Shown one piece after another: positions 17,004 through 26,099 of a stretch of 64,000 nucleotides of DNA. Every line of letters starts with the position of its first letter. Positions within the stretch are counted from its first letter, which is position 1. The DNA lies in contig NZ_CP107799.1 of the NCBI RefSeq assembly GCF_041431135.1, positions 3,534,001 to 3,598,000 of the forward strand. The letters run 5' to 3'. The notes below the pieces were generated by a model, which was given only the letters and a program-made list of their open reading frames with translations, was not told where the DNA came from and made no database searches. The position numbers were made by a program, and so were the translations under genes. This DNA comes from Streptomyces sp. NBC_00554 (GTDB lineage Bacteria; Actinomycetota; Actinomycetes; Streptomycetales; Streptomycetaceae).

Positions 17004-17840
17004 TCAGACGTCGGTGCGGACGAGCCGGTAGGCCGCCCCGGCTAGGGCCAGGGCCACCCAGCCGGCGAAGACGGCGAGCCCCGCCCCCGGTGAGAGGGCG
17101 TCGGAGGACTGTTCCAGGGCGTAGACGGCCTGGCCCGCGGTGCTGGGGAAGTACGGGCTGAGCGTGTCGTACAACGAATCGGGCAGCAGGGAGGCCAGCC
17201 CGGGCAGGATCAGCAGGATGCCGACCAGGGTCGCGATGGCCCCGGCGGAGGAGCGGATCAGCATGCCCAGGGCCACGCCGAACACGGCGACCAGGGCGAG
17301 GTAGACGCCGGCGCCGGCCAGGCTGCGCAGCACACCGTCGTCGCCCAGGGACAGGGAGATGCTCTCGCCGTCCAGGCCCGGTGCTCCGAGCAGGAACGCG
17401 GCCAGGACGCCCAGGGTGGCGAGGACCAGGACGACGGGCGCGATCACGGCGGCCTTGGCCCACAGGACCGGCAGCCGGCGCGGGACCGCGGTGAGCGTGG
17501 AGCGGATCATGCCGGTGCTGTACTCGCCCGCGGAGAGCAGCACACCGAGCACGCCGATGGCCAGCGACCCGAAGGTAACGCCGGTCAGGGCCAGGCTCAC
17601 GGCGTCGGTGCTGCCCGCGTCGGGACCGAGCGGTCCGCCGCCGTCCCCGGCTTCCTGGGGACTGTAGGTGTGGGCGGCGATGGTCCCGAAGAGGATGAGC
17701 AGGAACACGGCGACGCCCAGGGTGATCCAACTGGAGCGCAGTGTCCAGAACTTGGCCCACTCCGAACGCAGCACGCGAGGTCCGGTCACCTTGCGCACGA
17801 TCGTGCGGGGCGGGGCCGGGGACAGGTCGGTGACAGTCAT
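17004..17840 (-). CDS. ABC transporter permease (ABC-2 type)
   Basis: A 278-residue integral membrane protein with about six hydrophobic segments: near the N-terminus (SSWITLGVAVFLLILFGTIA), then GVTFGSLAIGVLGVLLSAGEYS, IAPVVLVLATLGVLAAFLLG, AGVYLALVAVFGVALGMLI, AGAIATLVGILLILPGLASL and AGLAVFAGWVALALAGAAY. The motif SAGEYSTGMIRSTL is typical of ABC-2 permeases that export peptides or drugs. ATG 17840 overlaps the ATPase stop by one base (TGATG), so translation is coupled and the two subunits are made together. Confidence 0.92.
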   Translation of the reverse strand: MTVTDLSPAPPRTIVRKVTGPRVLRSEWAKFWTLRSSWITLGVAVFLLILFGTIAAHTYSPQEAGDGGGPLGPDAGSTDAVSLALTGVTFGSLAIGVLGVLLSAGEYSTGMIRSTLTAVPRRLPVLWAKAAVIAPVVLVLATLGVLAAFLLGAPGLDGESISLSLGDDGVLRSLAGAGVYLALVAVFGVALGMLIRSSAGAIATLVGILLILPGLASLLPDSLYDTLSPYFPSTAGQAVYALEQSSDALSPGAGLAVFAGWVALALAGAAYRLVRTDV

Positions 17841-18769
17841 CACGCCGCCTTTCGTGCGGTGTCGGCCGGAGCGCTCTGGTACTCGACGGAGTCGCGGGTG
17901 AGGTCCATGAACGCCTCTTCCAGGGAGACGGCTTGCGGGGTGAGTTGGTAGAGCGCCACCCCGTGCATGGCCGCGATGGCGCCGATCTCCCGGGCTTCGC
18001 GTCCATGGACCATGAGCTCGTCGGTGGAGGTGGAGGTGATCGTGACGCCGGGGCCGACCAGCAGTGAGCGCAGCCTGGCGGTGTCGGCGGTGGCGACCTT
18101 CACCCCTCCGCTGCCTGCGTCCCTGATGAAGTCGTCGACGGTGGTGTCGGCGAGCAGCCGACCGCGTCCGATGATCACCAGATGGTCGGCGATCTGCGCG
18201 GTCTCGCTCATCAGGTGCGAGGAGAGCATCACGGCGCGGCCCTCGTCGGCCAGTCGACGCAGGAGGTTGCGCACCCACAGCACGCCCTCGGGGTCGAGGC
18301 CGTTGACCGGTTCGTCGAGCATGACGATCGCCGGGTCACCGAGCAGGGCCGCGGCGATGCCGAGCCGCTGGCCCATGCCGAGGGAGAAGGCGCCCACGCG
18401 CTTGCCGGCCACGCTGGTCAGCCCCGCCAGTTCGATGACCTCGTCCACCCGGCTGCGGGCGATGCCGTGGGTGTACGCGAGCGCCATCAGGTGGTTGAAC
18501 GCGGTGCGCCCCGGATGGACGGACTTGGCCTCCAGCAGGCTGCCGATCTCGTGCAGAGGCGCCGGGTGCCGGGCGTAGGGGCGGCCGTTCACGGTGACCG
18601 AGCCTGCGTTGGGCGAGTCCAGGCCGACGACCATGCGCATGGTCGTGGACTTGCCCGCGCCGTTGGGCCCGAGGAAGCCGGTCACCTCACCGGGCTTGAC
18701 GGTGAAGCTCAGATTGTCGACGACCGTCTTGTCGCCGTACCGCTTCGTCAGCTGACGTGCCTCGATCAT
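17840..18769 (-). CDS. ABC transporter ATP-binding protein
   Basis: A 309-residue ATPase of the drug/bacteriocin exporter class (BcrA/CcmA-like). It has Walker A GPNGAGKSTTMR, a signature that departs from LSGGQ (FSLGMGQRLGIAAALLG), Walker B VMLDEPVNGLD and the H-loop LSSHLMSE. A C-terminal extension of about 100 residues is typical of this class. GGGAGAGG lies upstream of ATG 18769. It heads the operon ATPase - permease - kinase - response regulator, an arrangement often linked to sensing and removal of cell-envelope-active compounds. A perfect 30-bp palindrome lies 110-139 nt upstream. Confidence 0.95.
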   Translation of the reverse strand: MIEARQLTKRYGDKTVVDNLSFTVKPGEVTGFLGPNGAGKSTTMRMVVGLDSPNAGSVTVNGRPYARHPAPLHEIGSLLEAKSVHPGRTAFNHLMALAYTHGIARSRVDEVIELAGLTSVAGKRVGAFSLGMGQRLGIAAALLGDPAIVMLDEPVNGLDPEGVLWVRNLLRRLADEGRAVMLSSHLMSETAQIADHLVIIGRGRLLADTTVDDFIRDAGSGGVKVATADTARLRSLLVGPGVTITSTSTDELMVHGREAREIGAIAAMHGVALYQLTPQAVSLEEAFMDLTRDSVEYQSAPADTARKAA

Positions 18770-18878
18770 GGGGGCGCCTCTCCCGCGTCGAACTCGGCCG
18801 CGGATACGCCGCGGTGTCTGTGTTCGACGCTAGGAGCGGGACGGTCCCGGACCGTGGGCCCCAGGGGGAATCTTCGGT

Positions 18879-18908
18879 GGGTGAGTGGTACCGCGGTACC
18901 ACTCACCC
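18879..18908. promoter_or_regulatory. 30-bp perfect palindrome between the ABC/two-component operon and the DUF3592 gene
   Basis: A perfect inverted repeat with no loop: half-site GGGTGAGTGGTACCG, centred between 18893 and 18894. It lies 13 nt past the stop of the DUF3592 gene and 110 nt before the ABC ATPase start on the same strand. A zero-base loop and the absence of a T-run argue for a dimeric DNA-binding site (operator) rather than an ordinary terminator, but termination cannot be excluded. Confidence 0.6.
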
Positions 18909-18920
18909 GCGCCCCGTCGG

Positions 18921-19784
18921 TCACAGCATGATCGCTCCCACGGCGACCGCCGCAACTCCGATGAGAAGGAACAGGACGCCGGAGACGATGTCCACTTTCC
19001 GGGAGTGGTGTTCGTCTGCGAGGGCCGGGGTGAAGACGGCCGGGTCGTCGGGGGTGTAGTGGATCGTGACGTCCCGGCCGTGCGGGCCGGCGGGGGCCGT
19101 CAGCCCGGTCGGCCAGTACGCGGTGACGGCCGTGCCCTCGTGGGTGGTGAAGGTGACGACCGGTGTGTGGCTGGTGCGGACGTGGCCGTCGTCCGCGTCG
19201 ACGCTGACGTCCTTGAGTACGGCGACGACTCGGCCCGGGACGGGGGCCGCGGAGGTCAGCCTGTCGATACGGCGGCTCATCTCACGCGCGTTCGCGGGCA
19301 CGTGGTACACGCCGGAGATGGTCCAGGGCACGCCGAAGCCGATCAGAGCCCACGGCCAGCCCCAGTCGATCGCGGCGACGGCCACGAGCCCGGCGTAGAT
19401 CAGGAAGACCGCGAAGTTCGGCATGCCGAGTCCGTACCGCCCTCCCCAGAGGTCGCCGGTGAACCGGAAGGCATGGGGTCTCCCGCGCGGGTAATGGATT
19501 CCGATCTCCCGGCCCGTCCAGGCCGTGGTGATCCTCTCGCCGTGCTCACCGTCGTTCGTCACGGTGAACTCCTGCCCGGTGGACGGGTCCTGGAAGGAGA
19601 CGACCACGGGTATCCCGTCCTTCCCGGAGCTGCCGTGTCTGGGCTCCCGCACCTGCTCGATCCGTCCCATGACCCGGACCATCCGCTGGGTCCGGGTCAC
19701 TCCGGCCGACGACCGCCCGTACCCGATCAGCGCCACCGCGCCGAACACCCCGCACCACAACGCCAGATATCCGTGCCAGCCCAT
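18921..19784 (-). CDS. DUF3592-type membrane protein
   Basis: A 287-residue membrane protein. It has an N-terminal hydrophobic segment (LALWCGVFGAVALIGYG), a soluble domain like DUF3592 (MGRIEQVRE...PVVVSFQDPSTGQEF...IHYPRGRPHAF), a central membrane pair (FAVFLIYAGLVAVAAI; WPWALIGFGVPWTISG), a second copy-like soluble domain (VPGRVVAVLKDVSV...TPVVTFTT...VTIHYTPDDPAVF) and a C-terminal hydrophobic tail (VSGVLFLLIGVAAVAVGAIML). The duplicated soluble unit is clear by eye. ATG 19784 has AGGAGG at six or seven bases. Function unknown. Confidence 0.8.
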   Translation of the reverse strand: MGWHGYLALWCGVFGAVALIGYGRSSAGVTRTQRMVRVMGRIEQVREPRHGSSGKDGIPVVVSFQDPSTGQEFTVTNDGEHGERITTAWTGREIGIHYPRGRPHAFRFTGDLWGGRYGLGMPNFAVFLIYAGLVAVAAIDWGWPWALIGFGVPWTISGVYHVPANAREMSRRIDRLTSAAPVPGRVVAVLKDVSVDADDGHVRTSHTPVVTFTTHEGTAVTAYWPTGLTAPAGPHGRDVTIHYTPDDPAVFTPALADEHHSRKVDIVSGVLFLLIGVAAVAVGAIML

Positions 19785-19837
19785 GCGTCTTCCTCCTGCC
19801 ACTTCGGGAACGGCCTGCCGAACACACCGATCGACGG

Positions 19838-20926
19838 TCAGCGTGCCGGGGTGCGCCGCACCACTTCGCCCTGTCCGTCCGCCTCCAGTGAGGCCGTGCC
19901 CTCGGAGCCGGTCACGCCGACCCTGATGGTGAGGGTGCCGGTGAGGCGGTCGGCGGTGAGCTGCCAGGTCTCCGGGGAGTGGATGCTGAGGGTGGTTCTG
20001 GCTTCCTCGATCAGGGCGGGGAAGCGTTCGTAGGGCAGGGAATCGGGGTCGAACTGCGGGGCTTGCGTGCCGGTGGGAGCGAATACGACCGACAGCAGGC
20101 GTTCCTGCACGACGACGGTGAGCGCCTGGCGCGAGTCCTTGCCCTGGGTGAGCGAGTCGATGGCGCGGCGCAGTTCGCCCTTGTCGAGGAACGACTGGCC
20201 CGGGCCGAGGGTGACGGTGCCGGACGCCGACGTCACGACGGTGGTCGAGGAGGTGGAGGACACGGACGGCGTGGAGGAGGGCGGTTGCGCGGTGGTCTCC
20301 TGACCGAACAGGTCGGCGCGGAAGAGCAGGATCACGGCGGCCGCGCCGAGGAGTAGCCCCAGGAGCCCGACGAAACCGACGGCACAGCCCTCCGGTGGCG
20401 CGCTCACTCTGGCCGACCCGGGCGCCGAGTCGAGGTGTGCCCCGGCCAGCCGGCCCTCCCACTCGGGTGTCGGCCGCTTCACTATCCTCACCCGCCACGG
20501 CCGGTCCGGCGGGTACTGGACCACCACGATGCCGCGCGGCCGGTAGTCGGGCAGCTCAACGAGGTTGATGCTCTGCGAGATCTCGACGCGGTACGCCGGT
20601 ACGTCGTCCGGTGCGACGGTGAGGTCGAACCGCACCGGTACGTCGCTCGACTCGCTCCCGATGGCCTCCAGGCTCTCGATCATCGCAAGGGCCGTGCGGG
20701 GTACGACGGCCGCCTCCCGGGCACGCCGAGGTATGCCGGCCAGGAAGTAGAGCAGCCCGTAGACCGCGGGGAGGGCCAGGCCCGTGACGATCAGCGCCAC
20801 GTTCTCGATGACGATGCCGACGACAAAAGCAGCCGGCGCCGTCCCGACCACGCCACCCGTCACAAACCCCCGGACGAGGGCGACGGGAGTGCTGTGCGTG
20901 GGCGGCGCGCCCGCGGTGATCGTCAT
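19838..20926 (-). CDS. Membrane protein of unknown function
   Basis: A 362-residue protein. A pair of hydrophobic segments lies near the N-terminus (GGVVGTAPAAFVVGIVIENVALIVTG and LPAVYGLLYFLAGI), then a cytoplasmic domain (about 75-190; YRVEISQSINLVELPDYRPRG). A further membrane span (FVGLLGLLLGAAAVILLF) precedes a Ser/Thr-rich linker (TPSVSSTSSTTVVTS) and a folded C-terminal domain that is probably outside. I do not recognise the family. It lies 53 nt upstream of the DUF3592 gene on the same strand and may be co-transcribed with it. ATG 20926 has no good ribosome-binding site. Confidence 0.75.
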   Translation of the reverse strand: MTITAGAPPTHSTPVALVRGFVTGGVVGTAPAAFVVGIVIENVALIVTGLALPAVYGLLYFLAGIPRRAREAAVVPRTALAMIESLEAIGSESSDVPVRFDLTVAPDDVPAYRVEISQSINLVELPDYRPRGIVVVQYPPDRPWRVRIVKRPTPEWEGRLAGAHLDSAPGSARVSAPPEGCAVGFVGLLGLLLGAAAVILLFRADLFGQETTAQPPSSTPSVSSTSSTTVVTSASGTVTLGPGQSFLDKGELRRAIDSLTQGKDSRQALTVVVQERLLSVVFAPTGTQAPQFDPDSLPYERFPALIEEARTTLSIHSPETWQLTADRLTGTLTIRVGVTGSEGTASLEADGQGEVVRRTPAR

Positions 20927-21002
20927 GCGAGGGATTGTGCCGGGCCCGGGTGTCGGCCGATAGCCCCCCAAGTGACCTTCTGCGAGACCGTATCCGCGCT
21001 GT

Positions 21003-21341
21003 TCACAGACCGGTTCCGCAGGCTCCGCGGGTATCGGGGCTGCCACGCCCGTACGAGGTCTTCCGGCCCCAGCGCGTGGTCAGCGGCAGATCATCGACCA
21101 CCCCCCAGCGGGACACCGCAACCAGTGAAGTGTCCGGAGCGGTACCGGGGACGGTGAGCATGTCGCGTACCAAGGCGTCGTACTCGTGACGGCTGAAGGG
21201 CTGGGTCTCCAGCCACTTGACCGACCCGACGAAGTGCACCTGGCCGGCCACCCGCTCCGCGGTCCGCACCGATGAGGTCGATCTCGGGGTTGTTCTGACG
21301 GTTGACCACCAGCGCCGGGCCGGTGCCAAGCAGGTCACGGA
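21003..21341 (-). pseudogene. Frameshifted C-terminal remnant of a DUF234-type ATPase
   Basis: On the minus strand one frame reads GPALVVNRQNNPEIDLIGADR and a neighbouring frame continues ERVAGQVHFVGSVKWLETQPFSRHEYDALV...TSLVAVSRWGV. Joined, they align end to end with the last ~90 residues of the intact ATPase at 23215-24630 (DVEIDIVGADR...LLFVGSIKWLEQSPFDRHDLAVL...VLVAAVSRSGI). The frame changes near 21258-21270. The nucleotide-binding part is missing. This is a decayed relative rather than a recent copy, because amino-acid identity is only moderate. Confidence 0.75.
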
Positions 21342-21374
21342 CTCACTGGGACGCTGGCCGCTGCCGGACTGAAG

Positions 21375-21548
21375 TTAGACGGTGAGCCGGTGCCACGGCG
21401 GGATGTACTCCGCAATCAGATCGACCTCGGCCCGAGTCGGGATCTCATCCTCGTCCGCCGCCAGCGCATCCCTCTGGCATATCCGGATGCCCCGTGCGGG
21501 ATTGTCACCGTGGAGGCTGCCAGCCCCGCACCACTTCCATGGGTGTCC
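21375..21548 (-). pseudogene. 57-codon coding-like tail in frame after the HTH gene's stop
   Basis: Directly after the TAA of the helix-turn-helix gene (21549-21551) the same frame stays open for 57 codons to a second TAA at 21375-21377. It reads GHPWKWCGAGSLHGDNPARG, then IRICQRDALAADEDEIPTRA, then EVDLIAEYIPPWHRLTV. Third positions are mostly G or C, as in Streptomyces genes, unlike the gene before it. No ATG, GTG or TTG occurs in frame. It is either the 3' remnant of a lost gene fused by chance in frame, or a former or read-through extension of the HTH protein. Confidence 0.5.
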
Positions 21549-22538
21549 TTAGCCGCCGCTCGCATGGAGAGCTCCATTCTCAATGTCGTCGACATGGACG
21601 ATGACATCCGGAATATCCTTGAAGTGCATGAGGGCCTTGACGGAAACCTTGTAGCTCCGCCCTGCCCTCGCCACAGGGAAAGGAAACTGGCCTGCCCGAA
21701 TGAGGCGATGTGCGCCAGAAATAGAGATTCCCATCACGTCTGCGGCTTCCTGGAGCCCAACGAACGAGGGGTAGAGGTCAGAGGCATAGTAGTAGAGATT
21801 CTGGCTGGAAATCCGGGATCGCGACAGATTCGATGCCCTCACCACCTGACTGACCGACCCTGAACGACGACCAGTGCGCAGATCTTCGTGAAATCCCTGC
21901 ACGGCGTCGGAGTAACCCACCCTCTGAAGCAGCGCCCCGAGTCGCTCACCCCTGATCTGCTCTGCGACATCCGGGTCGCGGATACTGCCAGTATCGATGA
22001 TCGACGACGCCCTAAGCACGGAACCCTGGGCAGACATTTCCGGCTGGATGAATGTTTCGACGTCATCCATCGAGTACTCCGACGAGGTGGAATTCCCATA
22101 CCGAAAAGCTACCTCGAAGGCCGCCTTTGCCATTCGATCCCTGACGTGCCGTGGCGGAACGCCCGAGGCAGTGTCTACCCACACCTCCAATGCGGTTGCC
22201 ACCATGGCCGACCGAATTTCCTCCAGTTCAACTCGGAAGTCACGGGAGATCCTCGAAGACAGTGAGCGGAAACATGGAACGATGCAGTCGAGGATGACTA
22301 GTCGCCACGTGTCGTCGCCATCCAGATCACATAGCCTTCCCATGGCAATCAGGGACTCCCACAGGCGAGAACTGGCCGCTGACCGGACTCCTGCGGAGAT
22401 CACCTCGGAGCGGAACTTCGGATAAATGGGATGACGCTTAATCTCACACTCATTCACATCTCCCACATGCACGCAAACCGGCATTCCCCCGAAGCCCTGG
22501 CGAACGTTCCATTCGATGCGATCAAAAACATCCGGCAT
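21549..22538 (-). CDS. Protein of unknown function with C-terminal helix-turn-helix
   Basis: A 329-residue soluble protein. Residues about 60-240 are mainly helical and not recognised (DDTWRLVILDCIVPCFRSL...EEIRSAMVATALEVWVD; DRMAKAAFEVAFRYG). Residues about 262-311 look like an excisionase/MerR-type winged helix: YPSFVGLQEAADVMGISIS, AHRLIRAGQFPFPVARAG, SYKVSVKALMHF. GC content and third-position bias are clearly lower than in neighbouring genes, a sign of transfer. It is followed by the 57-codon tail and an ATPase remnant. Start ATG 22538 has only a weak GGGG upstream. It may be a regulator or element-maintenance protein; no function is assigned. Confidence 0.7.
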   Translation of the reverse strand: MPDVFDRIEWNVRQGFGGMPVCVHVGDVNECEIKRHPIYPKFRSEVISAGVRSAASSRLWESLIAMGRLCDLDGDDTWRLVILDCIVPCFRSLSSRISRDFRVELEEIRSAMVATALEVWVDTASGVPPRHVRDRMAKAAFEVAFRYGNSTSSEYSMDDVETFIQPEMSAQGSVLRASSIIDTGSIRDPDVAEQIRGERLGALLQRVGYSDAVQGFHEDLRTGRRSGSVSQVVRASNLSRSRISSQNLYYYASDLYPSFVGLQEAADVMGISISGAHRLIRAGQFPFPVARAGRSYKVSVKALMHFKDIPDVIVHVDDIENGALHASGG

Positions 22539-23214
22539 GACTCAAGCCCCATTCTTCACCAGCCACCCGTGACAAAGTATGCCGGTCCATGAAGATTCAA
22601 AGGCCCTTACCAAACGGAGTCATCCAATCGCGTGAACAATGTTTGCCTCTCCATATCGGATTAATTCCTATCCGTGAGGGGCACCGGTCCCTTCTGGTCC
22701 TCCGTAGCTCCGCACAGCGACATCGCCCTGCCGGTGGAGGACTCGCGAACGACATCGCCAACCACCGCACGCGATCGCAATTCCGAAGCCGAACCGTATA
22801 CATGCGACGGCACCGGCCGACAAGGCGGAGACATCCGCCGACATCAGCCCCAGAGACCGAGCTGACCACCCGGGTCGGTGTCCGTCGCGCGTGGCCCTTG
22901 CCCCTCCGACTGCAACAGGCTTCCCCCTTCTGTGCCCGCCTCCAACTCCCGCAGGGCCTCTGGAGGGCGGTCGCGTCAACGGCCTGCCACCCGGCTCTAC
23001 CATTAGCCGGCCCGGCGCGTCCGCCAGCAGGCGGGCTTCTCGCGCTGCTGCCAGGCCTTCTCAGTTGCCAAGGTCGCAGCATCGCCTGTCAGCAGGACGC
23101 CGACTCCAGCGACCAACAGGCGATTCGCGACCGTTGGCACAGGCCCTCACACGACTACCCAGGTCGCCGACCTGCCCCGACGCCAACCGCGTTGGCTCTC
23201 AAGGATTTTGCCGC
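22539..23214. other. Gene-free stretch in the accessory patch
   Basis: No frame here has the codon pattern of a Streptomyces gene, and no family was recognised on either strand. The left third (22560-22700) is relatively AT-rich and probably carries the promoter of the HTH gene. The right part is GC-rich but interrupted in each frame, as expected for decayed or non-coding DNA. No long inverted or direct repeats were seen. Confidence 0.6.
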
Positions 23215-24630
23215 TCACAGCGGCCATGCCGTCAGCAGATCGCAAGGGCCATAGGAGGCGTCGAGTCCCGGACAGTCGATTCCGCTGCGCGAGACCGCCG
23301 CAACCAGGACGGGATCGGGGGTGAGCGCAGCCCGGTGGCGGTGGAGGACTGCCAGGTCATGCCGGTCGAAGGGGGATTGCTCCAGCCACTTGATGGAACC
23401 GACGAACAGCAGCTCCTTGGCGATGGGCGCGCGGTCCGCACCAACGATGTCGATCTCGACGTCGTTGGTGCGGGTCCAGTAGCCGCCCACCGCAGGGGCC
23501 GCAGGCAGCTGGTCGTCGGGCAGTATCCGGGCGAGCGCCTCGCGGATGAGCGGCTCGACGGCCCGACCGCGCCAACTGGTCCAGTTCTCCCGGATCCGCG
23601 CCAAGGTCAGATCGCCTCGTCCCCGCTCGATCTCCTCCATGGAGGGGCCGAGAAGGTGCAGCCAAAACCGCAGGTAGGGATCCGTCACCCGATAGCGGCG
23701 ATCCTTCGAGGGCCGCAGGGATACGGGGAGTTCCGCAGCCACCATCCTCTTCTCCGTGAGCAGTTCCAGCGCCCGTTGCAAAGGCGTGGCCCCGATCCCG
23801 GCCGCGCGGGCGATGTTGGTGAAGGTTCGCTCGCCGCTGCCGATGGCCGCCAGCACCGAGCGCGCCTGGGCCTGCGGCGGGAATTCCGCAGCCAGTGAGC
23901 GCTCAGCGGAAACCAGCAGTGCCGAGACCGGATCGTGCAGTGCCTCGCCGAGGAAATCCCACAGCCCTGCGCCGTGCGGCCACTCCGCACAGATCAGCGG
24001 CAGCCCGCCGGTAACCAGCGCGGCGTCGAAGGCTTCCGCCGGATCCAGTCCCAGCATCCGCCCTACTTCGGCAGGGTTCAGCGGCCCGAGCACCATCTCT
24101 CGGCCGCGCTGGTGGAAGGGGCGCCCATAGCTGTTCAGCGCCTCCATCATCGACAGATCCGAGCCGATCAGGACCAGCAGCACCGGCTTGGTCTCCAGGA
24201 CGCGATCCCAGGCACGCTGCAGCATCCCCTCGAAGGCGCCGTCGGTATCCATCAGGTAGGGAACCTCGTCGATGACCAGCACGCTCGCCCGGTCGGCAGG
24301 CAGCGCCGCGGCCAGCACATCGAACGCAGCGTCCCAGCTCTCCGGCCGCGCGGCAGCCACCAGCTGCGCCAGGGGCAGCGTCGACGCCTGGGCATCCCGG
24401 GCCAGCCGTGCCAGCTCGTCTCGGGGGGACGCACCGATGGCGGCGTAGAACAAGAATGGCGCCCCGGACTGCTCCGCAAACCGCTCGACGAGCCGCGACT
24501 TTCCTACTCGGCGTCGTCCGCGCAGCATCACGCAACGGCCCGGGCGCTCACTCCCGACACCTACCGCCACCTTCTGAAGCTCGCGCTCCAGCGTCGCCAG
24601 CTCCTGCCGACGGCCTACGAAGTCCACCAC
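23215..24630 (-). CDS. ATP-binding protein (archaeal ATPase / DUF234 family)
   Basis: A 471-residue STAND-like P-loop ATPase. Walker A is GRRRVGKSR (38-46), the Walker B region is SVLVIDEVPYL (about 115-125), and a central motif reads RAGIG-like winged helix (RTFTNIARAAGIGATPLQRALELL). The C-terminal part is a DUF234-type PD-(D/E)XK-like domain (WTRTNDVEIDIVGADR ... LLFVGSIKWLE). The D-V-E-I-D-(x)n-V-K-like pattern is the sort seen in restriction-type folds. GTG 24630 has GGAGG at nine bases. The family is widespread and poorly understood. A relic of a relative lies at 21003-21341. Confidence 0.88.
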   Translation of the reverse strand: MVDFVGRRQELATLERELQKVAVGVGSERPGRCVMLRGRRRVGKSRLVERFAEQSGAPFLFYAAIGASPRDELARLARDAQASTLPLAQLVAAARPESWDAAFDVLAAALPADRASVLVIDEVPYLMDTDGAFEGMLQRAWDRVLETKPVLLVLIGSDLSMMEALNSYGRPFHQRGREMVLGPLNPAEVGRMLGLDPAEAFDAALVTGGLPLICAEWPHGAGLWDFLGEALHDPVSALLVSAERSLAAEFPPQAQARSVLAAIGSGERTFTNIARAAGIGATPLQRALELLTEKRMVAAELPVSLRPSKDRRYRVTDPYLRFWLHLLGPSMEEIERGRGDLTLARIRENWTSWRGRAVEPLIREALARILPDDQLPAAPAVGGYWTRTNDVEIDIVGADRAPIAKELLFVGSIKWLEQSPFDRHDLAVLHRHRAALTPDPVLVAAVSRSGIDCPGLDASYGPCDLLTAWPL

Positions 24631-24653
24631 GCCTGCCGACCTCCACGCATGAA

Positions 24654-24685
24654 ACTAACGTCAATGTTAGTAACTCAAACGTTAG
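24654..24685. promoter_or_regulatory. Operator-like inverted repeat upstream of the ATPase gene
   Basis: ACTAAC-GTCAAT-GTTAGT (24654-24671) is a perfect 6-bp inverted repeat, followed by a further AACGTTAG half-site at 24678-24685. The motif is AT-rich in GC-rich surroundings and sits 24-55 nt upstream of the GTG start, where a TetR- or MarR-like repressor would act. No regulator gene is adjacent. Confidence 0.55.
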
Positions 24686-24836
24686 CATCGAGCGGGCTTG
24701 CAATGCGCGACGAAACATGGCGGTTCGTCAGATGTCCCAGCACTATCCCGGCACGGGAAAGTGTCAGGGGCCGACCCAGGCGAGCCGACCCCCTCTGACC
24801 TGCGCTTTCAGCAAACACGACGTGCTGGAAATGCGC

Positions 24837-25925
<1,089 letters not shown>

Positions 25926-26099
25926 GTTGCGACTTCCCGTACGTGAGGATGGGCGAGGGCCCCCGGAGAGCGCGGGCCGATCCACCAGTCTACGGCGTGC
26001 GGGGTCCCGCACCGGCGACGTATCGAACGCTTGGCCAAGGTCTCCCCTACGGCGTGTCTGAAGGCCTATTCCACACATAAACCGACCTAAGTTGGTCCA

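Noticed and set aside
22589..23254. Plus-strand frame of 221 codons in the accessory patch
   Set aside because: Composition is not protein-like (runs of Arg, Pro, His), no motif was recognised, and the end overlaps the ATPase gene.
24763..24799. A terminator after ychF (GTCAG...CTGAC arms)
   Set aside because: The arms pair only with a bulge and a long loop, so it is too weak to list as a feature.
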